From Cycas panzhihuaensis (taxonomy: Eukaryota > Cycadophyta): DNA of 64,000 nucleotides. Both the position numbers and the translations under genes were made by a program. Of this stretch, positions 1 through 11,819 are shown piece after piece (positions within the stretch are counted from its first letter, which is position 1; every line of letters starts with the position of its first letter). Under the pieces are notes generated by a model that saw only the letters and a program-made list of their open reading frames with translations, ran no database searches and had not been told where the DNA came from. The stretch covers positions 62,751,741 through 62,815,740 of the forward strand of contig CM041465.1 of NCBI GenBank assembly GCA_023213395.1, in the 5' to 3' direction.

Positions 1-174
1 CTTGTACAATACCTCGTCCACGAGGAGGTATTGCCGAGCGTAAGTCCTGATCACGGATTTAACTTTGTTACTAGTGTCGGGCGGTATTAGCTGCGTGAGA
101 TCTGCACTATGTCACCGCACCACTCATTGTCGGTGAGTGGATGGGGACGAACTCCCGGATCGTCGGGATAGACT
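1..174 (-). pseudogene. Integrase N-terminal part of E1 (truncated by window edge)
   Basis: On the minus strand this aligns with the linker before integrase in H (about 14880-15060) and E (about 25010-25200). Shared landmarks are the peptide stretch around PHPL(I/T)D, the run ending in QYLL-type residues, and the start of a DEVLYK-like motif at the window edge. The frame is interrupted by 1-2 base deletions relative to E. The zinc-binding and catalytic parts of the integrase would lie further left, outside the window. Confidence 0.6.
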
Positions 175-760
175 CATCGGGAGAGAGTCATCAACGGAGT
201 ATCAAAGGAGTTAGGGATAGGGGTGTCTACAAGTTGCTCTACCACTATCATGCCCTTCTTTGATTCCAGGTTAACGATAAGGAGATCAAATTCTTGGAGT
301 AGGACAACAACGACCGGCCCTACCGTCAAGTCCGAGCAGGTTAGTAAGTATCTCAAGGGATCGGATTGAATGATCACCTTGGTAGTATTCCGAGCAAGTA
401 ATGCCTAAACTTCTTGGTCGCGTAGACCAAGGAGAGACATTCCTTCTCGGCGGGGAATAGTTAAATTCGGCGACCACAAGGGTACGATCGATGAAGTATA
501 TAGCTCTCGGTTCTGAGTCATCCTCCTGGCGAGCATAGCGCCCAAGGACTCGTCGATCCGAGGTATACAAAGCGAAGGGCCTGTCAGATCTGGGAGGCGC
601 CAACGTAGGAGGCGGAAGCCGTGGCTTCCTTGAGTCCTTCAAGGCCTTTTGGGTCTTGTCGGACCGTGCAAAAGGAGCTCCCTTCTTCAACAGTTCGTAA
701 GGGTTTAGCATTCACAGTAGTCGGTGAAGCGCTAAGGAAACCGAGCCTACCTAGAACGAC
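175..760 (-). pseudogene. Gypsy RNase H domain remnant of E1
   Basis: The minus strand encodes a recognisable Ty3/gypsy RNase H, the domain that degrades the RNA strand of the RNA-DNA hybrid during reverse transcription. Visible pieces include LLKKGAPF, the RPFALYTS stretch, RAIYFIDRTLV and NYSP, in the same order as H (14341-14700). Several 1-2 base deletions shift the frame in the middle, for instance around 540-560, where H reads TSATDESLGA and E1 has lost two bases. It is a dead copy. Assignment rests on co-linearity with H and E. Confidence 0.75.
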
Positions 761-1630
761 TTGATCTGCCGCTGAGTTCTAGGAGGCGGCATGTCGAGAT
801 CGCCACGACTTTGTCGTGGTCGATCTGAATTCCTGTTTGGATACAAGGAACCCAAGGAGTTTACCCGTGACGGCAAACACATATTTGAGCAGATTAAGAC
901 TGACGTGATACTCGCGGCATCGTGAGAAGATGGCACGCAAGTCGGAAGGGTGATGGGCTCTCACGAGAAAGACCCATCATATCGTCCATGAAGACCTCCA
1001 ACGTGTCGTTGATGAGGTCGTGGAAGATGAAGTGCATGGCTCTTTGATATGTAGCACCGCATTTTTAAGGCCAAGGGCATCGCCTTGTGGCGAAGGTACC
1101 CAGGGAGTAGTGAAGGCCGCCTTATGGCGGTCTTGGGAAATCAATTTGGTTGTAGTCCATTAAGGACATCACTTCGAATCCGGCGGTGCGATCAATGATT
1201 TGATCTAAGAAGGGTAGCGGGAAATTGTCCTTAGGACAAGCGTTGTTGATATCATGAAATCGACGATATACGGATTGCCCGTTCTTTTGGCAACGGAACA
1301 ATATTAGAGACCCACTTAGGGTAATCAATAGAAGTAACAAGCCCGGATCCGAGCTTTTCAACCTCCATCTTGGCGGCAGAGCTTCGGTGAAGAGGACGGC
1401 GCCGCATGGGCAGGCGCCGGGAAGGGTGGTGAGGTTATGGGTGACAATCGAGGGTCGATTCCCTTCATGTCGCGATAATCCCACGAAAATGTCTCGAAAT
1501 TCACGGAGCAGAAGGGAATATTCCCTAATCTCATCGGAGAGCATTCGCTCCAACCCTAATGACCTTGCGGGGCCAAGACTACGTCTTGAATTCCCCATGC
1601 ACATGGCATTGCCCTCTTCAAAGTGAAGAG
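761..1630 (-). pseudogene. Reverse transcriptase remnant of E1
   Basis: This minus-strand stretch is the RT of the gypsy polyprotein. The codons for the two catalytic aspartates lie at complement(981..986), in the local motif VFMDDMMGL, which this family uses in place of the commoner YVDD. Upstream, HNLTTLPG and the palm-domain stretch NNACPKDNFPLPFLDQIIDR match H and E closely. Near 1150 the segment between LMD and YNQ has lost about nine bases relative to H, and near 1380-1410 several more bases are missing. The domain is co-linear with its relatives but cannot be translated through. Confidence 0.85.
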
Positions 1631-2310
1631 GGCAAGATCAACGGAGGAGGAGGAATAGGAGAGGATCGGATCGGCGGCGTGGATCCGATCGCAAGGATCT
1701 TCCGGTGACCGAGCCGGTGGTGACCGAAAGGCGATTAGGTGCAAGGCCCGCTAGGTGCTCCAATAAAGGCTTCATCATCCTCGAAATAGTCCACCCATGG
1801 ATGACCCTATTTCGAGTAGAAGAAGCGCTAGAAGGGAAAGGAGCAACGGACCGGTGATCATCGGATCGCTCAACTCCTTCATGGAAATCAAGGAAAACTG
1901 AAAGAGGCTCCTCGAGAGGAGGCGAAGGCAATTCCTCAAAACCATCACTGCGGGGTAATGAAAAGAAGAACTGGCCAGGCGGGTCAGCACGAGCGATGGT
2001 GTGTGACACGTACGAGGGGCTAGTCTCACCAACGAGAGAGGTTCCAAACGAGGGTCTAGAGCGAGACAGTGCACCTATTGGCGCGAAGGAAAGAAATGGG
2101 GTGGAGACAACCCTCGTCTCGTCAGCGATTCATCATCATTGAGCGAAGCAAGGTACCCATAACTCCCGACGCCAACAGGGGCAAACGTGCGAGACTAGGA
2201 AGGGAAGATGTGGGATCTTCTTCTGACGGATTGGGTATACCAATTGAACAAGCCGAGGCGTGAGTGGGTGAACCTTGGTTTGCCGAATTGGCATAACGAG
2301 TTTGTTTGGC
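1631..2310 (-). pseudogene. Protease-RT linker of E1
   Basis: The Ser/Pro-rich and acidic linker between protease and RT, comparable to 12594-13480 in H. Shared landmarks on the minus strand are the DGFEELP-like segment followed by EEPL, and the upstream THASACSIGIP segment. It has no known enzymatic role. Frames switch repeatedly through small deletions. Confidence 0.6.
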
Positions 2311-2930
2311 AAAAGGGCGTTCACGGGGAACCACTCTCATCCGTCCGTCATGGACGAATTTAAGCTGTCCCCAAAGGGTCGAACACATGGCTCCCATTTG
2401 GTCGAGCCATGGGCGGCCTAGAAGGAGGTTGTAATCCATGTCAACGTCGAGGACTACAACATCGGCAAGAACGGTTTTGCCCCCAAGGGTGAGCGGAATC
2501 GCGACAGATCCGAGAGGGGTCTTCTCTCATCATACCCTTGGCATCGCCAGGAACAGGTTCAAGCATATGAGATACCAAGCTCTTGCATAACACGCAAGGG
2601 CATGGCATTGTAAGAGCCGTTGTCGACAGCAGTTCTTGGAGGGTACAATCAGCGCGTGTCGATCGTGATGGTGAATGGGAAGTTCCACCGACGTTCCGCT
2701 CACCGGGAGGAAGATCCTTAGGATCGAAGGAAATAGTGGGTCCGCCACCTTGGGCGGCCCAAAGCGTGGGAGGCACATCTCCGATCCTAAAGCTTCCGTG
2801 AGGAGGGCGTTGCTCGGGACAACTCCTCGAACGTCCATCAAGGACATTCTGCGGCCAATGGTATGGAGCTCGTCCACGACGGAGAAGGGTTTACCCTTCC
2901 CGTGGGTTGGGTAAGTGCCCTTGAAAGTCG
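2311..2930 (-). pseudogene. Retropepsin-like protease remnant of E1
   Basis: Two minus-strand open pieces mark the aspartic protease that matures gag-pol. The C-terminal piece begins DYNLLLGRPWLDQMGAMC, a hallmark of the retropepsin end in plant gypsy elements. The N-terminal piece carries the DELHT...MSLMDV stretch seen in H and E at the same place. The active-site region (D-N-G-S-S in relatives) is disturbed by deletions around 2590-2640. It is a nonfunctional copy. Confidence 0.7.
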
Positions 2931-3089
2931 TAACGACCGGGCGCAGGAATAGCCTTGGGGAAAAGAGGATTTCGGAGGAAGGGTCTCGGAAGGATCGGAA
3001 GGAACGGAAGAACCCGGCTCCCTCGCTTCCTTAGCGGTTTGAGATCGCGTAAGGCGAAAGTCGGAGTTGCTTCAAGCAACCGAATCACC

Positions 3090-5271
3090 TTCTTCCCTAT
3101 TAGGGTCGTGGAGGCGACGGAGTATGGCGGGTAGGAGAACGAGGAGGGGAAGAAGAGTTAAGGCGCCCTTCCCTTTGTCGCGGAAGGGCGGGGATCAGTG
3201 ATCTTCCTCGATTCTGGTTGTTCTTGGTTTGGGGGTTGCGATCACGTTCCCCATGTTTAGGGAACGGATCCTTGTGAACAGGTTGGTCTAGATTAGGCCT
3301 TGAGGCCCGCTTGGGAGAGGAATCGCGTCGAGGGGCATCCTTTTGATGCTGGGCCCTACAACGTGAATCGTCATGGAAGCAATCCCCATGAATGGAACAC
3401 CACTTCTTCTCAAGCGGAGGGTCGGACCTTCTCGCTTGGGAGGATCGGGCATTCCCATTCACAGGAAGAGGAGCTTGGGTAGTTTGTTGGACTTGTTTGT
3501 TTGAAGTAGGAGACGAAGGACCTTGAAGCTTGAGCTCTTTCATCGTACGCTCGAGCAGGCGTATAGGCGATGTGAGGGGATCTAAGGTCCTCTCGGTGGG
3601 ATGAGAGGAAGACCGCGTCGGTGAGAAGGTTTAGCGTCTTTGGTAGGGGTGGTGCCTCACGGCGTTGTGAGGGCTTAAGAGGTTTCTTGAGACCGGCTTG
3701 GATCTCAATAGCCTCCAACGCCAAGCACTTGGCGATCAGCGGAATCACACGTGGTCGCCCCATCTTGAGGACTTCCACGTGGACTTGGGACGGTGCATTG
3801 ACAAACAGTCCCGACTCCTCGGGCAAAGTCGCCTTGGTGGAGTGAAGCGGATCGTGGAATCGCCGCACAAAGTCACGATTCATCTCATCGTGACCTTGTT
3901 TGAGCGAGAAGGGATTTCATCCGCTCTCGAATGGGCGAGCTACATCAAAGTAATTGATGAACTCGCCCACCAATTCTTTGGAATGAATAGACTGAGTGGG
4001 CAGGGAGACGATAAAACCATTTAAGGGCGTCACCCTGCAAGGATCGAGGAAAGAGTTTCATCAAAATATGGTCGTAAGCCCAGTAGTCGATGCATGCCAT
4101 AGAGAAACTACGGACATGCTCACGGGTCTTCATGACGAAGTCCCATCGAAGCTAGGAACTTCGTGGAGGATGAGGCGGCAAGTTGGTTCACAACGCCTCA
4201 ACCGAGAGAGGGGTTGACCTAAAGTCCACGAAGGGGCGCGCCCTTGCCTGAACCGTAGGATCAACGAACGTCGAAGTAGGTGGCGCGCAAGGAGCGGATG
4301 GGGGTAGGACACCCATCCCTCCTTGAGGAACCACCCCTTGCTGACAAGAGGCGTGGAAAAGGGCACCTTGGAAGGGAGTCGGATTCCCTTGCGAAGGCAC
4401 AACGGATGGAACTGCATTGGATGGCGGACAAGAGGGATGCGGGCAAGGTTACGCCCATACGGCCACCCGTAGGTGGGGCCATTCCGTATGGGTGTAGCGG
4501 ATCCACCCATAAGCAGAAGACGGCTTCCCCTACCACCAAGGTTGAGAAGTATACCACAGGGGAACGTAGAAAGAAGCACCAACGCTTGGGTTGGAGGATG
4601 CGTGGGAACAGATCCCACGGTGGCGGTGGAAGGCTAGCAGGCGACTAGGCCTACTAGGAGCGACATGTGCCGGATTAGGGGGGCGGCACATTAGTTGGAT
4701 CGGGAACGGGTATGCTAACCCCCAGCTGAAGGACAGACACACCGTGAGAAGGCCTTAAGGCATTAGGGCCTTGACAAGGGATGGAAGGTACCACACGTGC
4801 CCCCACCGAGGAAGCGAATGGGGCGTCGCGTGAGGCACGAAAGGGTTTGTTGTCACGGGAAAGGCGGACGAGGATGAAGCGTGAGGGGAAGAGCGAGGAG
4901 GAAGAGGCTCCCTGCGCGGGACACCCTCAAGCCATTCGGGACGTGGTTGAGAGCATCTTGCAGCGGTATCCGTCGAAGAGCCTCAAGCACGTCAGCAGGA
5001 GGAGTCCCCACATACCCATAAGAGGTGATCGGGACCTCGAACAAGGCATGTCCATCCGAAGGTTCCTCATAAAATCGCCCACTCGTGGCAATCCTCGGGA
5101 GGAACGGATCCCCTCTGGCGTGGGTAGAAGGATGGGGAGCACAAGAAAGGTGTTGATCGATCGGGTAGTAAAGGAGTCGTCACCCTCTTGGGTGGACTCG
5201 GGAATGATGAAGGAAGAGCTTGGGTTTCCATAGCAAGGCGTGGTAGGTCAATCGGAAGAGTACCCTTCCAT
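3090..5271 (-). pseudogene. gag remnant of E1
   Basis: This minus-strand gag starts at an ATG whose first residues, MEGY, match E (19740) and resemble H (9579, MKGY). The structural protein would package the element RNA. The C-terminal zinc knuckle is visible at complement(3358..3399) as CSIHGDCFHDDSRC, a C-x2-H-x4-H-x4-C arrangement rather than the usual CCHC. Upstream pieces such as FRSTPLS and VPSFDGTSS match the other copies. The frame is cut into about ten pieces by small deletions. An open in-frame stretch also precedes the ATG (to about 5478), as in E. Confidence 0.75.
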
Positions 5272-5503
5272 AGTCGGATCGGGATCCGACGAGGCAAGAA
5301 GGCTATACTCGGGGTCTTCTAACAAAGGGGTAGACCGCCAAACGACGAGAGAAAGCAGACGAAGGTCGGCCAAGCGATGTCGGGAAAAGAGAAGGAACTG
5401 GTATAACGCAGCGTTGGGGGGTCGCGTGGAGGTCAAGACGGTATAGAAAGGATCACACGTGAGTAGCGAAACCAGCAAGAGAGCGAGACTAGCTCCCTTC
5501 TTG

Positions 5504-5523
5504 GCGGTCCCAGATGGTCGCCA
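5504..5523 (-). other. Primer binding site of E1
   Basis: Directly inside the 5' LTR the minus strand reads TGGCGACCATCTGGGACCGC. H and E have related sequences at the same place. The first seven bases fit the 3' end of a plant arginine tRNA, as is common for Tat-type gypsy elements. The tRNA identity is an inference because the match beyond base 7 is imperfect. Confidence 0.65.
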
Positions 5524-8078
5524 TGGGACGCCTACTGGGATAACCTTTGACCGATAGGCGGGAGAGATGGTGACGAAAGCGGTAGGAAGTGGAACCTACA
5601 AGGCAAGCAACTACGCAGAGCGCCCGTGCACCGGAGGCCGAGTTCGGATCTGCAATGGAGTATGGCTACTCTTGGGTGACCCTTCACCGCCTTGAGCGAA
5701 GGGCGAAGATCGTGGGGCAGACCGGGTTGACACAGGAGTAGGCCCCTCCACCCTTGGGTGGCGGAAGGAGAGAGAAAGAACCTAACAAGGATAGGCCAAG
5801 AACAATCCTATGCAATCTAACCGGGTATATGAGCGATGCGGGAAGCAAGGCGCTCGTGCGGTTAAGGAAGAGGGAGGAAGGGTAAGGGGGAAGAAGACTC
5901 CTACAACCTTTCCTACGAATAACAAAAGTACATGCAACAAGGCAAACAAATCGCAAACCAATACGAAAAAGGGTAATTTTCCTTTTAATCTTTCGATGTT
6001 CTAATTACTAGGAAAAGAATAAAAGAAGGAAAAAGACCGAAGTGCGAAGGGGAACAAAGCGTGCACCTGGGCCGAAGGCGTGAGAGATGGCGTAGCCTTC
6101 AGGAAGAGCACCCAACCACTCCGTGCAGCGTACCGGATGTGAAATGTAGCGGCAAGCGAAGAGGGGCTTCCTTACCTTTCCCAAGAAACGTAAATGCGAT
6201 ACTGAAGGAAGGAAAGAAACGCTAACTAGCAAATGAGATAGCATAAAATATGACACGTGCAAGGGACGCTTCTGGGTGGAAGGGGGGCAACAGCGTTCTC
6301 CGCGTCCCGAGTACCATAAGCAACAAAGGTCTCCCTCTGAGGGGAGACACCTATATGCAACACAAAGATCTAGCAATATATGTCTAACAACATAAGCGAG
6401 TCTAAATGTACATGCATCAGTGTTAGTCCAATAAGGAAAATACCAAAGAAGAACGATCTAAATGAAAGGAAACAACAAGGTAAGCCTCGGGTGGCCTCAC
6501 CGCATAAATGGTACCCAAACCTCTCCCCAAGAGCCACGGGGCGTGAGGAGAAAGTCAAGACTCAAGGTGGAAAACTACCGCAAGAAGGGGCAAGAAAGAC
6601 CCAAAGACACCCACGGGGAACCGGGATGCTACGGGAGCAAACCGGGTAACCGGGGAGCAAAGGTGGAGCAAGAACCCGCGGTTGGGGCCTATGGATGGCA
6701 CCCAAACACGAATAAAGGGTCCCAAATCACGCAACTTGTGGCAAGTCTTTGGTTTGGGCAACCAAGGGAGCCTTGAACCCTTGTTTGCAAGCCAAGAGTA
6801 GCACGGGCGAGAGGGAGGCTTTGGAGGGCTTTGAGCCGCTTAGGGGCGTGGCGGTGGTGCGGAATCCACCCGGCTCCTCTCCAAAGCCTATGCAACCCCT
6901 CAACGCCACGCCTTGGATAGCAAACGCAGTAAGAAGCGAGAGGGAGTGGTACAAAGTCCCCAAGAGGGAAGAAAACCACCTCTCAAGGAACAAATGAGAA
7001 CAAATAAGCTGAAGTGTAAATATCACCAAAACAAATACAAAGTGAAGAGTACACGGAAAGGGAGGCAAGGGATTTGCCCACCAAAAGATGAAGAAGGGCC
7101 GGAACAAACAACCCAGACTGAATAGAAGCGGGCCGGGGCCTGTATGGAGGTGGAAGCAGGAAACACACGCAAAGCGGGAGCTCGTGGTGCACTGGTAGAA
7201 AAGCAGTGGAAACCGCTTCAAAGGAGCCCTCTCCAAGGCGTTTGAGGGGCCGAGAGAATGTCTCAAGCTAAAGGAGAGTCAAGGCAGTATGAAGAGTGCA
7301 GTCGATTCAAAGAAGAAACAATGTAAGAGAGCAGAGCAGAGAGTGTTCCTCTTGAGAGTAAATCCAAAAGTGAGCCAAAAAGATCCTTGAAAAGCAGGCC
7401 AAAAGATGTTTAAGTACTAAAGCAAAACCCTAAAGTACGCGAATAGGGCACGGTGGGAGGGAGAAAAGGCGAACCACGTGGCGGTTTATGATAAATGCGA
7501 AATTGCCACGGATTTTAAAAAACAAGCGAGAGACAGTCGTCTGGCGGAAACTTTAGCGATGCATGAATATTCCAAATGCGCGAAAATTCGTGATGCACGA
7601 AGATCACTGCATCGAAGATTATGCGGTATGCACACGGAGACACAAATGGGGCCCGCCAACCGGTCCAGTCGGGGCAAGCGGTAGAAAAGGCTAAAGGACA
7701 ACTAAAACACCCACCCGGAGCAAACAAGCCAAGAAACGGGCCCACGGAGCGTAAATAGGCCCCAAATGAGGTGGCAAGCTAACCAAGCGGCGATGAGGCA
7801 TCACACGGGTGGAGGTGGCGCAAACCCGGTGGATCCGTGGAGAGAGGAGGCGGATCACGGGAAGTAATACGGTCACCAAGGTGCCACACTCGCTAAGAGT
7901 GTGCCCCTATAGTCGTCATAGGCTAAACATAGGTGTGTGGACGACGACCGTGCCGCCCACAAAGTCATACGCATGCAAATATGTAAGCGAGCAATCAAGA
8001 CATAAAAGTGATGATAATGCTAGAGACATACTGCACTTACCGAGTCGGTGATTAGTATCCATTCCGGAGCCGGAAGCA
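5524..8078 (-). repeat. 5' LTR of E1 (about 2.56 kb)
   Basis: On the minus strand the LTR starts TGCTTCC..GGAATGGATAC at 8078 and ends ..GTCCCA at 5524, giving the expected TG..CA ends. The start matches the H 3' LTR (TGTTTTCC at 37522) and E 5' LTR (mutated TATTTCCC at 16712). Internal landmarks shared with the relatives include CCTATGACGACTATAG (near 7900) and the CAGTGCACGGG-like stretch close to the LTR end. A TACTTAA candidate TATA lies near 7408-7422. No gene is seen in it. Confidence 0.8.
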
Positions 8079-9321
8079 AAGAACTTCATGCCTTGCATAC
8101 TTCCCAAAGCCGTGTTGCTCTTTTCTTGATATCTCTTAACTATCCTTAGCAACCCTTACCACTATCTTGTTGTGCTTGTGGGCTGTGTGGAGAATTCAGT
8201 GGAGGGTTAGCCATCCTAAGGCTTCCCTTGCTCCATTTTTTCTTAATGTTTAGCTTTGCTTGAGAAAGGGTCTTTGGAGCTTGTTGCAGCAATTGTTTCT
8301 TTCTAACACCCTAACATTGATAGCACTTTTATATACTTGCATATATATAGTTTATCTCTTGTAGCCCCTTCTTGGAAGGGATAAGTTTGTGCATGTGCAG
8401 GTTGCTGCAATGTTCTGGCAAAGGTGCAAAACGCTCAGATCTAGGTAAGGTTCTTTGTTTTGCTCTTTGCTTTCACTCCTTTCCTTTCACTTTCTTTTTG
8501 CAAAGGGCAAGGTAAGGAAGCCCCCCAATCATCCGTAGGCAGATGAGGACATATGTGGCACATGGGTGAGGTCTTCCACTGACCGCTACATCTTTCGGGC
8601 ATGTACTTTCCTCCTTTTGCCCCTGCTTCTCTTTTTGCACTTTTATTTAAGATCTATGTGTTAGTTAAGTAGGTTACATATAAAAGTGAAAGGGAAAACA
8701 ATATTTTTTACTTATATTTGTATATTTACACATCACTCACCTAACACTTGTAGGAAAAAGACCCATAGGAGATTTGCCCTTTCCTTTTCCTTGGCTTGCA
8801 AAATCTACCTTGCCTCTTTCAACTCGCCCCTACTTGGTATTGTTTACTTGCACATGTCACACCCATCCTTGTTTCTTTTATGAATCATTAAGGGAGATTT
8901 TGGTTTGGTTGTCTGTTCTCACTTCCCTCCTCCCTTCTTGGCTCTATTTACGTGGTCAAATGACTAAGAAGATCCTAGCCACATTGTAGGTTATCACCTA
9001 CCTTGTTTCGCTTGTTTCCCTCTGTCATAGGGAAACCCTTGAGGATTCCTTTCCTCCCTTTCCGTCCATCCAAGGGTGGGAGGACGTTCCTCTTAAGTCC
9101 ATCTGGGCTACCTCTCTCACTTTCCCTCTTTCTCTTCGATATAGAGGACCACTCTAAGGTAGTTGGGTATCATCCGCAGGTCCTGAACTTGCGCTCCAGT
9201 GCACGGGGTACCCTATGTGGTACTTGCTTCACTTGTAGGTTTTCTCACCCACATCCTCGATACCATATTGATCATCATCATTCCTACCCAGCTAGGTGAT
9301 TATCCCATAGACATGCATCCA
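8079..9321 (+). repeat. 5' LTR of H, right part
   Basis: This aligns end to end with the last 1.25 kb of the H 3' LTR (38951-40196), including ACCTTGTTTCGCT near 9000 and the terminal CATCCA. The left 1.4 kb was displaced by E1. The one-base spacer and primer site follow immediately. No protein-coding evidence is seen. Confidence 0.85.
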
Positions 9322-9322
9322 T

Positions 9323-9343
9323 TGGTGACCATACTGGAGACTT
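9323..9343 (+). other. Primer binding site of H
   Basis: TGGTGACCATACTGGAGACT follows the LTR end CATCCA plus one base. It matches the E site at 19481 and the E1 site at complement(5504..5523). The E1 version (TGGCGAC) suggests a C-to-T change at base 4 here. Confidence 0.65.
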
Positions 9344-9578
9344 GCTAGTAAGGGAGCTAGTTCCTATCCCTTCTTGTTGATATTATTACCTTGTAGTGGT
9401 CTCCTCCACTTCATCTTTTGTTGGGAAGCCCCCAACACACTCTCTCTGCATCCTTTCCTTCTTCTAAAGTGTTAGTAAGTTTTGTATACAGCATTTATCA
9501 CATTGTCTATGTGGTTTGCCTCCATTGTTAGAAGATCCCAGGTATCGTCTTCTTTCATCGTCAGATTCTGATTCGACA

Positions 9579-11738
9579 ATGAAAGGGTACCATTCCGATT
9601 AGGCCTATCATACATTTGCCTCGAGAACTCAGTAGTTCCCCGCATCTATTCTGGGATCTACCCAAGAAGGTGACGATCCCATCTACTACCTGGGTGATTA
9701 ACATCACCCACTTGACACCCATCCTTCTACTCATATGGTAGAAGGCCTATCTCCTCTCGAGGTTCACCATCTAGTTGGTGATTCTTATGATGAGCACCCT
9801 GAGGGTTCTATGTCATTTGAGGTCCCATCTACCTCTTATGACCACGTAGATACCCCTCCCGCTGACATGGTTTAAGCTATTAGCGAGTGTTTTTGAGCAG
9901 TTTATCTTCAATTACATCCCAGGTGGTTTGAAGATATTTTGCGTGGAGGAGCGACTTCTTCATCTACTCCTATCCCACCTTCTTCATCCGCACATGCGCC
10001 TCCCACAATGAGTAACCCTTTCATGCTTACACATTCGTCCCATTCCATCCCTACACCTACCTTAAGGATGAATGTTGTACCTTCCATTCCTCATCATGGT
10101 CCTAGCTCTTCAGAACCCTCTCGTGGTATGTCTTTCTCACAACTTGGGGTTAGCATATCTTTTCTGAGTCAACCTAATGTGCCACCTCCCAATGTGGCAC
10201 ATGCATTTCCTAGTAGGCATAGAGGTCCTACTAACGCTACTACCACTAGTCATGTGGGACCCGCTTCCACGCATCCTTATAAGCAACCCAGTGGTTCTTC
10301 TATTTACATACCCCCAAGTTATACCTCTCATCCTTGGGGGCAGGGTAAAACGAACCACCTTCTAGCTTATGAGGTGGACCCACTACATACATATGGTATT
10401 GCGCCACTTACAGGAGGTCCATATGGACAAAACTTGGTTCCACACCCCTCTTTTCCACCATCCAGTGTAGCCTCTTACATTGTGCCTTTATAAGGGAACC
10501 TCGCTTCCTTTCAAGGTGCCTATCCCCAAGTCCCTTTTCAGCAAGGGGCACATCCTCAAGGAGGGATGGGTTTACCACCCCCATCCATTCCTTGCCCTTT
10601 ACCTCCTACTTCATTTTTCGATCCTACGGTCCATGCAAGGGCATGCCCCTTCATGGATTATCGATCGACACCACTATCTGTTGAAGTGTTTAGAACTAAT
10701 CTTCCACCTCATCCTCCTGAAGTTCCTAAATTTGATAGAACTTCATCATAAGACCCAACAGAGCACATCCGTAGTTTCTCTATGGTATGTATTGATTATT
10801 GGGCCTATGACCACATCTTAATGAAACTATTCCCTCGATCTTTATAAGGTAATGCCCTTAAGTGGTTTTATCGTCTTCCAGCTCATTCCATTTTCTCGTT
10901 CCATCAACTTGTGGACAAGTTTATCAATTATTTTGATGTTCCTCACCCATTCGAAAGTGGAATGAAATCCCTTCTATCACTCTAACAAGGTCACGATGAG
11001 ATGAATTGTGACTTTGTGTGGCGATTTCATGACTTTCTTCACTCCACTTAGGCTACATTGCTCGAGGAATTGAAGAGGAATCTCTTCGTTAATGCACTTC
11101 GTCTTGAAGTCTATGTAGAAGTCCTTAAGATGGGGGTGACTACATGTGACTCCGCTATTGTAAAGTGCTTAGCACTTAAGGCTATTGAAATCCAGGCTAG
11201 ACTCCATAAGCCTCTCAAGCCCTCACAGCAACGTGAGGCACCACCTCCAACCAAAGAAACCAAACCGCAATAATCCTCTAGGTCTTCTTCTCATCCAACT
11301 GAGAAGACCCTAGATCTGCTTACATGTGCCATACATTCATTCAAACGTATGATGAAGGAACTTAAACTGTAAGTTCCTTCATCACCTACTTCTAACAAAC
11401 AAATCCAATAAGCTACTCAAGCTTCCCTCCCTATGAATGGTAACGCCCAATCCTCTCAAGTGAAGAAGACAGACTCTTCACTTGAGAAGAAGTGGTGTTC
11501 CATTCACAGGGAGTGTTTCCATAATGACTCACCTTATAGGGCCCAACATCCCAGGAATGCCCCTCGACGTGACTCATCCCGTAAATGGGCCTCAGGGCCT
11601 AACCTAGACGAATCGGTCCACAAGGATCTATTCCCCAAACATGGGGAATGTGATCATAATACTCATCCCAAAAACAACTGGAACCAGGGAAGATCACTGA
11701 ATTCTCGTCCTTCTCATGATAAAGGGAAGGGCGCCTGA
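9579..11738 (+). pseudogene. gag remnant of H
   Basis: The first part of a single gag-pol reading frame. The ATG at 9579 is chosen because MKGY/MEGY is conserved in H, E and E1 and the preceding residues (SDSDST) are also alike. A Pro/Ser-rich N-terminal half is followed by the retrotransposon gag core (about 10620-11230, with DYRSTPLS, HPPEVPKFD and LMKLFPRSL) and then the zinc region near 11490 (CSIHRECFHNDSP), where the last metal ligand Cys has become Tyr. The frame is interrupted by stops, the first at codon 8 (TAG at 9600), but not shifted. Several stops are CAA/CAG/CGA-type changes, consistent with methyl-cytosine decay. Confidence 0.85.
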
Positions 11739-11819
11739 GATTCGTCTTCTTCTTCGCGTTCCCCTCACTTACATACTCCTTCACCTTCGCAGCCCAAGAA
11801 TAAGGGAAAGAAGGTAATC

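Larger units (their letters stand above)
1..8078 (-). mobile_element. Ty3/gypsy element E1, minus strand, 5' LTR to start of integrase
   Basis: This is a gypsy retrotransposon read on the minus strand. Its 5' LTR ends at 8078 and its integrase runs off the left edge, so the 3' half is outside the window. The order LTR, primer site, gag, protease, RT, RNase H, integrase matches the two plus-strand relatives (H and E) in this window. It is inserted inside the 5' LTR of H: right after 8078 the sequence resumes as H LTR, homologous to 38951 onward in the H 3' LTR. The coding part is broken by many small deletions (often 1-10 bases), unlike its relatives, which mostly carry stop codons. CpG sites are conspicuously frequent here. 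Low-accuracy consensus sequence is an alternative explanation for the deletions. Confidence 0.85.

Noticed and set aside
1387-1626. Plus-strand open frames within 1-7500
   Set aside because: They are shadows of the minus-strand E1 element, with no family signature and no conservation in H or E.
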